Source of the DNA: a virus
IMG/VR virus record: IMGVR_UViG_3300025127_000284
Location: 1 to 23,770 of that record
Strand: one strand, 5' to 3'
Length of the DNA stretch: 23,770 nt
Part shown: positions 10,301 to 16,981 of the stretch, piece after piece
Layout: each line of letters begins with the position of its first letter
Position numbering within the stretch: position 1 is the first letter of the stretch
Notes under the pieces: generated by a model
The model's input: the letters and a program-made list of their open reading frames with translations, nothing else
What the model was told of the DNA's origin: nothing
Database searches by the model: none
Position numbers and translations under genes: made by a program

Positions 10301-10540
10301 TGAAATTTGCTCTGCCGTGTTGGACAAAGCACTAGCAGCAGTTCTGTATTGAGGATTGTTCTGAATAGCGTTGCCAAATTGATCTAGCTGTGCTTGCGCA
10401 CCCTGGGCCATAGCATCTGCGCCACCTTTAATACCAGCGGCGACTGTAGTTGCCGCTTGCAATCCAGCGGTCATTTGCCTTGTGCCTCTATCGCCGCCAG
10501 TGCCTCTTGGTCTTCTTTTTTCTTCTTCGTTGTTAGCCAT
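7346..10540 (-). CDS. 1064-aa Gln/Ala-rich putative internal virion protein
   Basis: The protein is very rich in Gln, Ala, Arg and Glu. Residues 1-20 are charged. About 25-170 form an Ala/Gly/Gln helix-prone region with repeated VAGQ-like units. About 170-370 is Gln-rich and disordered-looking. A Pro-Gln repeat (QAPQQP) lies near 590-601. The C-terminal third looks more globular and ends in a Lys/Arg-containing helix. No catalytic motif is evident. Composition, length and its place directly before the giant protein suggest an internal or ejected virion protein, or a tail-associated scaffold. This is inference, and no family is recognised. The ATG follows the previous stop by 10 nt with only a weak upstream GAGTAAAG. 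The gene contains one copy of a 17-bp palindrome (8415-8431) whose second copy is intergenic. Confidence 0.85.
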   Translation of the reverse strand: MANNEEEKRRPRGTGGDRGTRQMTAGLQAATTVAAGIKGGADAMAQGAQAQLDQFGNAIQNNPQYRTAASALSNTAEQISGMAQPVVEQGLQGIANVSALPNKMTQAATQIAPDVARGANVAGAVAGQVAGQVPGAINRGMTAAGQAVDQFGNVISGLGSGKYADQTPDNRSMAERSVFNPQNYNVAPGSLTPYSYDQEAFQRQQAQKQANYQALTEQQAAQSQAYRDEHDQFMAQRMAAGQPAPQEQRLPQGDVRGGMQSNVPTREAPPGDAFERFQEGMEDFRKGNQEFFDRGEIDRAYMRGEISEYQRQLALGEREPRQQIPTQFQDQNRLQQLRNVSDPATPPDEPGRPPAGSAEDEEYQRRTQGRAAAEQQGQPDEIVFNENNEGSLVINDPSGSGKTFEMGVSENPNNPGEYYLNYRPQMTGSSYGEALETSPQAMDSMDRLAEAATQSNYTGKEVSQYTDARDAFQNISRENFPPGRAGEKQFESARNQARDAMGQAAKSLSGKQDKIFAGQKIDNRQTERENEARAQGITRRMDQLMGQDPGEFGQRMTAAEAEAQATQEYDERMATFNRLAGRGQAPSGQPQAPQQPQAPQQPQPPQGSIPPEQFQPYLDHLQQIAPDFPHQMSLGPNGQMIMNTESGYQFAATMHPGSITPVAVVQNENQKSLAEQLDVPYVTPNNPQKINNPYKPGRGGRGRVASDATGDRIADFDMQKEGMEISREAFAEAGEVYDRIIEARELSEMGPQNKNLYTQLVKEMMLSKGTISEEDMARPDYQPVADPEELGGWAMSARISDKRVAQILEQLGIDDDEMSIEAPVASEFAASSPEDQAAFEFYNNMEQDAQARLRESQGGLTLPANAEKVVRPSRQAFINRYGQDLAQRNLQQAKSDYDRNRGFVEGVTGQTQEDRMVSALENSYSKGYQANGQQFVTLNEPIRNQYFEPVRLDVINGLPTVQSSSEITSVAFDAPFYAIDGGQLRLQEPLSEEPFLREVERLTKQNRGEDENSELYAEVAVNVAKRLMASVPTGFFANRQELKQAANDMIRRLGFLSKADIGDF
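8415..8431. repeat. 17-bp GC-rich palindrome, copy 1 (inside a gene)
   Basis: GTCGCGTC-C-GACGCGAC has perfect 8-bp arms around one central base. The same 17-mer in inverted orientation occurs at 22728-22744. Here it encodes Val-Ala-Ser-Asp-Ala within the 1064-aa protein. Flanks of the two copies do not match, so identity is limited to the palindrome. Confidence 0.85.
8738..8773. repeat. 18-bp exact tandem repeat, two units
   Basis: The unit GTTGCTGAGGTGCCTGCG occurs twice in tandem and encodes the Pro-Gln-Ala repeat of the 1064-aa protein. Partial units flank it. It probably arose by slippage in a flexible linker and is likely length-variable among relatives. Confidence 0.85.
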
Positions 10541-10550
10541 CTTTACTCAA

Positions 10551-12041
10551 TCAGGTAATGTATGTGCCGTCTGCGAGAGTTGTAGATCCGCCAGTAGGCA
10601 AAAGTGCGTCATAACCGGGGCTGCCAAAAAATTTGTCAAAGAACAAATTCAACTTGCCTGCATAATCATTTGTAAACGACAAGTCGAACCTGTCATCCAA
10701 CCTAAAATCAGCGTCGCCTCTAACTATTCCCACGCTAGGTCCGCCGGTGTAAAGCTGGGTTGGCTTGAACAATACAAGCTCGTCGATTAGAAGGCTTCTG
10801 TCTGCTTGCAACGCGGTCGTGAATTCTACTGCTGCTCTGACATCTTCTACAAGAGTGCTGGTGCCAATGTTGATTTCACCACTAAGCAAAGTCCAACTGT
10901 TGTTTTGGTTGCTAGAACTAAAATCTTTAGTGATTGCTGTGCCAGAAAGCGCAGCAGATGTTCCGTTGAAAAGAGAAATTGAAAGCACCCCAGACGTAAT
11001 TGTTGTGGTGTGTGCTTTAATTCTGCAAGCAAAAATGTAGGGGCAGTTAGCTTGCAGTTTTGCTTGACTGCCATCAGAGTTGTTCATTCTCTGTGTAACT
11101 CTGTGCTTTCTGCTGTTGTTGCCATTGAATTGCAGTGTGTAATCACCGCGACTTCCAAATGTCGTTGTGCTTCTGGTGTAATCAGTGGCAACTGCACCGC
11201 CTTCTCCGCCTGCACTAGAAGAGAGCGCCGTCCCACCGTTGTTTCCCAAGGTCCACAAACTACAAGCTGAAGTGCTTGACCAATCGTCAAAATTGCTGTT
11301 GACCAAAAGATTTGTGCCAGTGCCTTTGCTATATCCAGACCTACCAGCAGATGTAACTGGAACATGCTTCTTTGTACCGCTACCGCCAGGCCACTTCTTG
11401 TCTGATCTTTGGTAACTCTTTTCGCCTACAACGTTAAAAATCTCTCTTCCGCCAATCGTGCCAAGGTGAAGGTCTTGCAGGCAGTTAAACCTCAAAGTTT
11501 CTGCTCTTGTTGATTGGTATTCTTGAGATGCAGCACCAGAAAGATAAGCTGGTTTTGTTGTTGAAACTAAAACGGTCCCAGTGCCAACATTGTCTCTTGC
11601 AGTTGTTGAAGATGCACCAGACACCACACTGCCTGCACTAACGTCGCTTGCAGCAAGTTTGTATGCGCTACTGTGGTTAATCATGTCATCTCGAAGAAGG
11701 TCTAAGGCTTCTTCATGTCTTGTAATTTCTTTTCCAAGACCATCCCTAACAGTGCCAATGACAATGTTGTGCGCTGTGTTCCTCACCAAAGAATCAAGTT
11801 GTCCAAATATCGCTGAATTAATTTGATCTTTAGCAGAAGAAATGTCTGAAATTTGCCAAGAATCGACAGGGCCAGAAGGGTGAGCGTGAGCGTCACCGCC
11901 AGTAGTCGCAGTGTATTCACCGTACAAGTCTTCAATTTCAGTCTTCAGAGTATCTTTGAAGGTGTCTGTGACTTCTGCGATCTTGAACAACTTACCAATT
12001 CTTGTAAATAATCCATTTGTACCTGTGTATGTAATTGCCAT
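10551..12041 (-). CDS. 496-aa modular structural protein with carbohydrate-binding-like domain
   Basis: The N-terminus (MAITYTGTNGLFTRIG) resembles, from memory, a conserved opening seen in structural proteins of uncultured aquatic phages. The middle is helical and charged. Residues about 243-425 look like a beta-jelly-roll carbohydrate-binding module: it begins with an 'NSNFDDW' segment, has alternating beta strands rich in Thr, Ser and Asn, and closes with 'LLIDELVLF'. A short C-terminal region follows. The likely role is a virion surface or receptor-contacting protein (inference). I chose the ATG at 12041, 2 nt after the preceding stop, over an upstream ATG at 12074 that would overlap the preceding gene by 31 nt. 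SD is weak (GGACGATTAAAA). The gene sits between smaller tail-region genes and the 1064-aa gene. Confidence 0.85.
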   Translation of the reverse strand: MAITYTGTNGLFTRIGKLFKIAEVTDTFKDTLKTEIEDLYGEYTATTGGDAHAHPSGPVDSWQISDISSAKDQINSAIFGQLDSLVRNTAHNIVIGTVRDGLGKEITRHEEALDLLRDDMINHSSAYKLAASDVSAGSVVSGASSTTARDNVGTGTVLVSTTKPAYLSGAASQEYQSTRAETLRFNCLQDLHLGTIGGREIFNVVGEKSYQRSDKKWPGGSGTKKHVPVTSAGRSGYSKGTGTNLLVNSNFDDWSSTSACSLWTLGNNGGTALSSSAGGEGGAVATDYTRSTTTFGSRGDYTLQFNGNNSRKHRVTQRMNNSDGSQAKLQANCPYIFACRIKAHTTTITSGVLSISLFNGTSAALSGTAITKDFSSSNQNNSWTLLSGEINIGTSTLVEDVRAAVEFTTALQADRSLLIDELVLFKPTQLYTGGPSVGIVRGDADFRLDDRFDLSFTNDYAGKLNLFFDKFFGSPGYDALLPTGGSTTLADGTYIT

Positions 12042-12043
12042 TT

Positions 12044-12364
12044 TTAATCGTCCACAATTAGAAATATAGTGCAAGTTACGCCGCTGGCGATAGCAAGCAA
12101 TTTTTGATCTGGATCTAATGAAATTGTGCTGTTGTTCAACTCAAACAATGAGGAGCTTTTTGCAGGCACTTCTACAGACCAAATGGTGTGTGTGTTTGAT
12201 ACCGCTTTTACGGTGTTTTTCTGAACAGAAACTTTGACTACTGACGCTGTTGAAGTGTCTGTGTTTGCAAGTCCTATAGCTCTTACAGTTCCGCCGCCGT
12301 AATACAGCTCAGTTGGATCTGCTGCTGTTGTAGAAATTGTTGTTTGGCTAGTTATCCTTGCCAT
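12044..12364 (-). CDS. 106-aa beta-rich hypothetical structural protein
   Basis: A small protein of alternating hydrophobic and Thr/Ser residues that reads as a beta-sandwich. Segments such as 'TIWSVEVPAK' and 'LDPDQKLLAIASG' are typical of small virion decoration or tail-tip proteins. No signal peptide or catalytic motif is visible. The start overlaps the end of the Cys-rich 167-aa gene by 17 nt, and the stop is 2 nt before the 496-aa gene, so the three are probably translated from one message. No clear SD is present, consistent with translational coupling. Function unknown. Confidence 0.8.
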   Translation of the reverse strand: MARITSQTTISTTAADPTELYYGGGTVRAIGLANTDTSTASVVKVSVQKNTVKAVSNTHTIWSVEVPAKSSSLFELNNSTISLDPDQKLLAIASGVTCTIFLIVDD

Positions 12365-12851
12365 ACCGAAACTTTCTGTTTAGCTGTTTCTGCCTTTGCT
12401 TGCAGGATTTGCATTGCTTAATACCCAGCTTGTGGGTGATTTTGGCAATCGTGTCGCCTAAGCCCCTTGACTTCATCGGCTTTTTTGCTGCCTGACATTT
12501 GGAACATCCTGGCTTTGACTGTTTTACAGGACCATTTGGCGCTGCTATAGCTTGAGCTTGTTTTTCAATGAATTCTTTTTTTGCTTCTAGCTCGGATCTA
12601 ATCATTAATTGTGTGTATTCAGAATCCGGCCACAACTCTTCAGCAGTGTTTTTCTGGAGTTGTATTTTTTCGCATTTGGAACAATCTCGCCATACGGGAG
12701 TAGAACCAAAAAGACCAAGAGAACATGTCCTTGGCAAATCATCAGATTGGATCAAATCTGAACTGTGAGCGCAATTTGAGTAAATTGCCTCGTATTGGTA
12801 ATTTAAACTCAAGGCCGCGCATGATTTGTGTGCTGTTGCTCTGTCTTTCAT
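12348..12851 (-). CDS. 167-aa Cys-rich protein with C-terminal CxxC tail
   Basis: Nine cysteines in 167 residues. There is a CxxC near the middle ('DCSKCEK'), another in 'GCSKCQAAKK', and a C-terminal segment with 'GLGDTIAKITHKLGI' followed by 'CKSCKQRQKQLNRKF'. This ending (GLGDxIAxxxxxxGI, then CxxCxxRxxxLN) resembles a recurrent C-terminal tail that I recall from proteins of many phages of uncultured origin. It may bind a metal ion or join a virion assembly. The upstream gene is also Cys-rich, suggesting shared redox or metal chemistry. The ATG follows AAAGAAACAA, a weak SD. The gene ends 17 nt inside the next gene. Exact role unknown. Confidence 0.85.
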   Translation of the reverse strand: MKDRATAHKSCAALSLNYQYEAIYSNCAHSSDLIQSDDLPRTCSLGLFGSTPVWRDCSKCEKIQLQKNTAEELWPDSEYTQLMIRSELEAKKEFIEKQAQAIAAPNGPVKQSKPGCSKCQAAKKPMKSRGLGDTIAKITHKLGIKQCKSCKQRQKQLNRKFRYGKDN

Positions 12852-12864
12852 ATTTGTTTCTTTT

Positions 12865-14196
12865 CTAACTACCGCAGTTAAAACTAAATTGTTTAGGACT
12901 CAAATCTACACACGCTGATGTAGTCAGAGTAGGTGAGTTTTCTGTAGGAATTCCACCTGAAAAATGTACGGCATAACCCCCCATACTGTTAATTTCAGAT
13001 ACTTCATTGCTTTCCTCTGGAGACAGTCCATATCTGCTGCACCTCGGTCTAGATGTGTATTTTCCTATTTGGATAAAGGTGACCCCTTCATCTGTTTTTT
13101 TCGAGTAATACAAAAATTTACCCATTGCGCCACAATTAGTATCAGCACAACCACAAGTTCCAGGGCACCCATTTGGATTACCTGAAGTCTCACCACAAGG
13201 CACTGTTACCACAACTTCGTAAAATTCTGTGCCAGCACAAACTATTTGTGTGTCGGAATCAACGTAAGTTGGTTCGTAGCCAGTGAAACGCATGTTTTCC
13301 CAATAAAAATCACCATCTGTGTTTGCTTGACCACGCGGCAACACATTAGATATTCCATAAGTAGCGCAATTACCAGCAGGGAAATCTCCGCAGGGAATGC
13401 CACTAACTGGGTGATTGCCAATCATTAAGTCTGGTCCGTTGTCGTTTGGGTATTCCTCTACAAATTTCGGATCACAACCTTGGCTGAAAACCATTTCGTA
13501 TTTTGTGCTTCTTGCCAAAAAATGTGAACCGGCAAGTCTTTCGTACTCATTTTGCAAAGCTGGCCCGTTACCTACTCCAAAAGCGCAACGACAATCTTGC
13601 TGACAACCTTCGTCAAAAATATCGTTGTTAAAATAATAACAACCTTGATTACCGCAATCACTGCACCCTGCATTACATGGGCCTCTGCACGGCATTCTCC
13701 AATTCCAAGTGTCTTCAGGACTTGAATTGTTTACATATTCAAAATTTGTTCCGCATGGTGTTGCTGGTAAACACTGGCAAGGGTGTGGCCCTGGTGGTGG
13801 CTCCAGGTCTTTTGCCCACATACCTCTTTTTGTGTAACCAAAATTCGTAATTGTTCGAGGCCAACCCTGTTGACCAATCCCGCCACAAACTAAATCAACG
13901 TGCCAGTCCCAAAATTCTGATACGCAACCGCCTGCTTCTCCTCTTTTTTCACATGTCCACAGTGGCGTTCCTGTTTCGCAATACGGATCTATTTCAGCTT
14001 CACAGGACCAACCAGGTGTCGCACTAGCAACCCAAAATATGTATTCTTCTGTTCTTGGACAATCAGGGCAATCATTACTGCATTCGATGCAACCTTCACA
14101 TAAGTTGCATTCACCACACTCTGTACAAACCTGAAAATTGCCTGGGTAATTTTCATAAACAGAATTGAAGACTAAAACCCACCAGTTTTGAATCAT
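12865..14196 (-). CDS. 443-aa extremely Cys-rich hypothetical protein
   Basis: I count 36 cysteines, about 8% of residues. Near the N-terminus eight cysteines fall within about 25 residues, mostly with CxxC spacing ('CTECGECNLCEGC' then 'CSNDCPDC'). A second cluster lies in the middle ('CRGPCNAGCSDCGNQGC'), and others are spread through a Trp/Tyr/Pro/Gly-rich body. No enzyme fold is recognised. The spacing could support iron-sulfur or zinc binding, or a disulfide-stabilised extracellular tail or fibre protein; the sequence cannot decide. The ATG at 14196 overlaps the previous stop as TGATG and has a GGTGGG SD a few bases upstream. A TTG one codon earlier is possible. It sits among putative tail genes. 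Confidence 0.85.
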   Translation of the reverse strand: MIQNWWVLVFNSVYENYPGNFQVCTECGECNLCEGCIECSNDCPDCPRTEEYIFWVASATPGWSCEAEIDPYCETGTPLWTCEKRGEAGGCVSEFWDWHVDLVCGGIGQQGWPRTITNFGYTKRGMWAKDLEPPPGPHPCQCLPATPCGTNFEYVNNSSPEDTWNWRMPCRGPCNAGCSDCGNQGCYYFNNDIFDEGCQQDCRCAFGVGNGPALQNEYERLAGSHFLARSTKYEMVFSQGCDPKFVEEYPNDNGPDLMIGNHPVSGIPCGDFPAGNCATYGISNVLPRGQANTDGDFYWENMRFTGYEPTYVDSDTQIVCAGTEFYEVVVTVPCGETSGNPNGCPGTCGCADTNCGAMGKFLYYSKKTDEGVTFIQIGKYTSRPRCSRYGLSPEESNEVSEINSMGGYAVHFSGGIPTENSPTLTTSACVDLSPKQFSFNCGS

Positions 14197-14804
14197 CAAT
14201 ACCCACCAGATGAACTTCTATTTCTGAATCGCCTTGGAATTACTTTGGACAACATATTCATCGTTCTTGATTCGTGTTGTTCAATTCTTTCTTGTTGTTG
14301 TGTTTGTTCAGAAGCTAGTCCACCAGTTTCACACGCAGCGCAGATTGAGTTAGGTACACAGAAATAGTATTCGCCACTAGCTTCGTGCTTAGACATCATC
14401 ACAACTACGCCCGGTGATATTGATTGAACAAAAATAGAAATGGGTGCGCCTGCTGGGGTAGAGTTTTCTATACACGCTCTAGTTAAACCAGGAGGAAAAA
14501 AGTCATTGGTCAACCCTACTTCCATGGTGTTAAAGGCCGTGCCAGTAATTCCGCCCTCTAACTCTTCTGTAGAATTGGGTTCTTTGACCTCTACAAAAAA
14601 GTATGGCCCTGTACCCTCAGTTATCTTAGCTGGAAAAACCGGGGATTGAGCAGAACCACCACCTGACACATCCATGTACATAGAGTCTAAGATGGGTTTG
14701 TACCTCATAAGAGACACAACATCTTTAGCTATGCCTGCAACAAAGTCTCTGTACTCACGAGACAGAGGACTTTTCTGAGGAATGTTGTCAGAAGTAAAAC
14801 CCAT
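14196..14804 (-). CDS. 202-aa hypothetical tail/structural protein
   Basis: The N-terminal 40 residues are helical ('REYRDFVAGIAKDVVSLMRY'). A beta-rich domain from about 55 to 150 follows, with 'GPYFFVEVKEP' and 'APISIFVQSISPGVVVMM'. The C-terminus is Gln/Glu- and Arg-rich and probably flexible. Three cysteines cluster in 'YFCVPNSICAACETG'. Start and stop overlap neighbours by 1 nt each (TAATG and TGATG), so it is part of a tightly coupled series. The beta domain and context fit a virion structural protein. The family is not recognised. Confidence 0.8.
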   Translation of the reverse strand: MGFTSDNIPQKSPLSREYRDFVAGIAKDVVSLMRYKPILDSMYMDVSGGGSAQSPVFPAKITEGTGPYFFVEVKEPNSTEELEGGITGTAFNTMEVGLTNDFFPPGLTRACIENSTPAGAPISIFVQSISPGVVVMMSKHEASGEYYFCVPNSICAACETGGLASEQTQQQERIEQHESRTMNMLSKVIPRRFRNRSSSGGY

Positions 14805-15730
14805 TATGAAATGCCCAAATCAGCAAGAGTCCAACAAGCACTGCTGTACGCTTGTATGTTTTCCCAAACATCTACTTGGTCGTATTTTTGTGTTCCATCC
14901 CCCTCAACTTCTCCGGGGATAAAAATAGTTTCTCTGAAACCCAAGCCACCACGAGCAGTAAATTCGTAAAAACCTTTGAACTTAAAGGTTTGGCTATTGC
15001 TAGAAGTTGTTGTGCCAAATTCGTCCATTTGAACACCGTCAAACCTTACGCTAAACGCATTGAACTTTTTATCGCCAATGGTAACGCTCTCAGAATTCAA
15101 TCCGCCAACTTTCAAAATTGTGGTGTTTGACACAGGGCTGGTCAATGTTGCAAATGGTATCTGTATTTTGACCTGCGGAACCATTTCGGTTCTTGCAAAC
15201 TGCTCTACCCCGCCACTGCTGACAGAAAAATCATCTGGGACCAAAATTGTTTCTTGCTCGCCGTTTGCTGAAATTTCTTTTGCTCTGTAGTAGCTCTTTC
15301 TAGCGTACATCTCAGCGCGGAACTGAACTGCCACAGTTGTTCCTGCACCTCCGCCCTGTACACCTGGTGTGACAAAGTATTGCAGAGTGACTAGGTATCT
15401 CTGGTCTCCCATGACTGAAACATCAATTGTCTGTAGAGGCAGTGTGTTGTTGTCTGGGTGTACAATTTCCCAATCGTTCTGTTGGGTTGCTCCGTCAGGG
15501 TCTACCCATAACGGCCCAAGAATGGTTTCGTAACTACCAGCAGAACCCGTGACCGCTGTCAGTTCACCGACAACAGTAGAGGCTGAAGTGGCGTCGTGAT
15601 TGACATCTTCTATTGACGATGCGTCACTTTTGACAATCAACTTTCTTGTTGCTCGCATTCGAGAAACATCCCACCTGGAATGCTGGTAGGAAGTGCCGAT
15701 TACGTTGTTGTGTAGAATTGTTGTTGTCAT
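14804..15730 (-). CDS. 308-aa beta-rich structural protein, longer member of a paralogous pair
   Basis: Predominantly beta-strand sequence with Thr/Val/Gly alternation and no catalytic motif, typical of a tail or head-decoration protein. The first ~35 residues and a later segment containing 'HPDNNTLPLQTIDVSV' align by eye with the 104-aa protein encoded just upstream (shared IL...GxSY, RAxRK, HP...NxxLPLQ[ST][VI]). The two genes probably arose by tandem duplication, with an extra ~60-residue insert and a C-terminal extension in this copy. Its ATG overlaps the upstream stop by 4 nt (ATGA) and lacks an SD, consistent with coupled translation. Confidence 0.85.
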   Translation of the reverse strand: MTTTILHNNVIGTSYQHSRWDVSRMRATRKLIVKSDASSIEDVNHDATSASTVVGELTAVTGSAGSYETILGPLWVDPDGATQQNDWEIVHPDNNTLPLQTIDVSVMGDQRYLVTLQYFVTPGVQGGGAGTTVAVQFRAEMYARKSYYRAKEISANGEQETILVPDDFSVSSGGVEQFARTEMVPQVKIQIPFATLTSPVSNTTILKVGGLNSESVTIGDKKFNAFSVRFDGVQMDEFGTTTSSNSQTFKFKGFYEFTARGGLGFRETIFIPGEVEGDGTQKYDQVDVWENIQAYSSACWTLADLGIS

Positions 15731-16041
15731 AGTGAGTAGAAGTATGTTGCTTCAGCAATGTAGAGCAGCCCAGCATCGGAGTTGTGCCGCCTACCTACTT
15801 TCTGAATAGTAACAGATTGAAGAGGCAAGTTTGCGTTGCTGTACTGCGTTTGCGGGTGCAGATCATGGCCAGAAGCATCGTCTATTGCAGCAATGAAATC
15901 TGTGATAATCGTGGTTTTGTCTGTGACATCGCCACCGTTTATCAAAAACTTACGAACAGCTCGCTCCAACTTATAGTTGCCAGAGGTGAACCCCGTGTAG
16001 CTGGAGCCTGGAATGTCATACGCAAGAATAGCAATTGCCAT
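15727..16041 (-). CDS. 104-aa structural protein, shorter paralogue of its downstream neighbour
   Basis: A short beta-containing protein with 'ILAYDIPGSSY' near the start, 'ERAVRKFLI' near residue 25, and 'NANLPLQSVTI' near residue 70. The same landmarks in the same order occur in the N-terminal half of the 308-aa protein encoded next. The ATG has a good SD (GGAGTAGTC directly upstream), and the stop overlaps the next start as ATGA. A virion role is inferred from the pairing and context. No catalytic motif is seen. Confidence 0.8.
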   Translation of the reverse strand: MAIAILAYDIPGSSYTGFTSGNYKLERAVRKFLINGGDVTDKTTIITDFIAAIDDASGHDLHPQTQYSNANLPLQSVTIQKVGRRHNSDAGLLYIAEATYFYSL

Positions 16042-16043
16042 GA

Positions 16044-16175
16044 CTACTCCAGTGTTCGTGAAAGTAGCGATGACACAGAACTGAGTTCAGCAAGAATTTG
16101 ACGCATTGTAGCGTCTAATTCACCTAGCTTGGATTCAACTGCTGACATATCGACTTCGACTTTTTCTTCAGCCAT
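16044..16175 (-). CDS. 43-aa acidic coiled-coil mini-protein
   Basis: The ORF fits exactly between the genes on either side: it starts 11 nt after the 178-aa gene's stop and ends 2 nt before the 104-aa gene. The protein is acidic with a heptad-like hydrophobic pattern over most of its length ('SAVESKLGELDATMRQILAEL'), pointing to a short parallel coiled coil. GGGAAAATC precedes the ATG. It may be an oligomerisation or chaperone-like peptide for neighbouring virion proteins. That is inference. Confidence 0.7.
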   Translation of the reverse strand: MAEEKVEVDMSAVESKLGELDATMRQILAELSSVSSLLSRTLE

Positions 16176-16186
16176 GATTTTCCCAA

Positions 16187-16723
16187 TTACAGGGTTTCGT
16201 TAGCTTCTTCAACTGGGTGGGTCTTGCCAGAGTATTTCTCAGAAATCCTGCCAGAGATCGTAATGCCGACCACTGGTTTTTCTAGATTCCAATCAATGAC
16301 TATAGATTCTGGCACAACTCTCATGAAAATACGGGTTGCCTTGGGGGTTGATGATGACAACAATCTGTCTCCGCCAACTCCAAGAAGGAAACCAACGTCA
16401 ATGTATTCTGTGGTTTCCAGGTTTGCCAAGCCTATTGCAAGAGAACTAGGAACTTCACCTTGAATGATCATCCTGCCTTTTACATAGTGCAGGCTTTTCA
16501 TTTTTGTTTCTAGTTCTAAGTCGCCAGCAAGGTTTCCAGCAAACTCACCAGTAATGTCCATCACATCAGTGTTGTACTCAAAACGAACAGCAGTAGGTGC
16601 GATTCTAAAAACCGTACCATTGTATCCGAGTGTGGTATCAGAGAAAATGTATTCCTCTGAATTGCTTGCAGACCCAGCATCGGGCCGCAAGCCAGTGTGT
16701 GGAAACTTTGACCTACCTGGCAT
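16187..16723 (-). CDS. 178-aa hypothetical virion protein
   Basis: The protein opens with a basic, probably flexible stretch (MPGRSKFPHTGLRPDAG), then a beta-rich body with alternating hydrophobic residues ('TAVRFEYNTDVMDITGEFAG', 'RIFMRVVPESIVIDW') and an acidic C-terminus. It could be a tail-tube or stopper-type protein, but no family is recognised. It starts 14 nt after the preceding stop with a weak GAGACAAC upstream. Its neighbours are a small decoration-like protein and a coiled-coil mini-protein, consistent with a virion module. Confidence 0.8.
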   Translation of the reverse strand: MPGRSKFPHTGLRPDAGSASNSEEYIFSDTTLGYNGTVFRIAPTAVRFEYNTDVMDITGEFAGNLAGDLELETKMKSLHYVKGRMIIQGEVPSSLAIGLANLETTEYIDVGFLLGVGGDRLLSSSTPKATRIFMRVVPESIVIDWNLEKPVVGITISGRISEKYSGKTHPVEEANETL

Positions 16724-16737
16724 GTTGTCTCATTAAA

Positions 16738-16971
16738 TCAAAGGTCGGTCATGTCGATAGAACACCAGTCTGGCGTTCCGGCAGTTCCACGGTTGCAATA
16801 CAAAGTCGTGTTTGTTGCGCCGCCGTCTGTGCGAATGTAAAGTCCACCTCTACCAACACCGATGTTGTCAGTGTTGCTGGGTGCGCCAGATCCAACTTCG
16901 ATGAACTTGCCTTCAAAAGGAGTTCCGATTTGGTCTGCTCCGAGGTTTGCGATAGCGTCATGTCCGGGCAT
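16738..16971 (-). CDS. 77-aa small decoration-like protein
   Basis: A compact Gly/Asn/Thr-rich protein. The middle ('GRGGLYIRTDGGATNTTLY') and the ending 'AGTPDWCSIDM' follow the pattern of short beta-hairpin proteins that, from memory, occur beside structural genes in aquatic phages. The ATG has a good SD (AAGGATTG). It lies 10 nt after the 357-aa neck-like gene and 14 nt before the 178-aa gene. A virion role is inferred. Confidence 0.75.
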   Translation of the reverse strand: MPGHDAIANLGADQIGTPFEGKFIEVGSGAPSNTDNIGVGRGGLYIRTDGGATNTTLYCNRGTAGTPDWCSIDMTDL

Positions 16972-16981
16972 TTTTCAATCC

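Noticed and set aside
12865-14196. Ferredoxin assignment for the Cys-rich protein
   Set aside because: CxxC spacing is suggestive, but the CxxCxxCxxxCP ferredoxin signature is not cleanly present and the rest of the protein is unlike ferredoxins.
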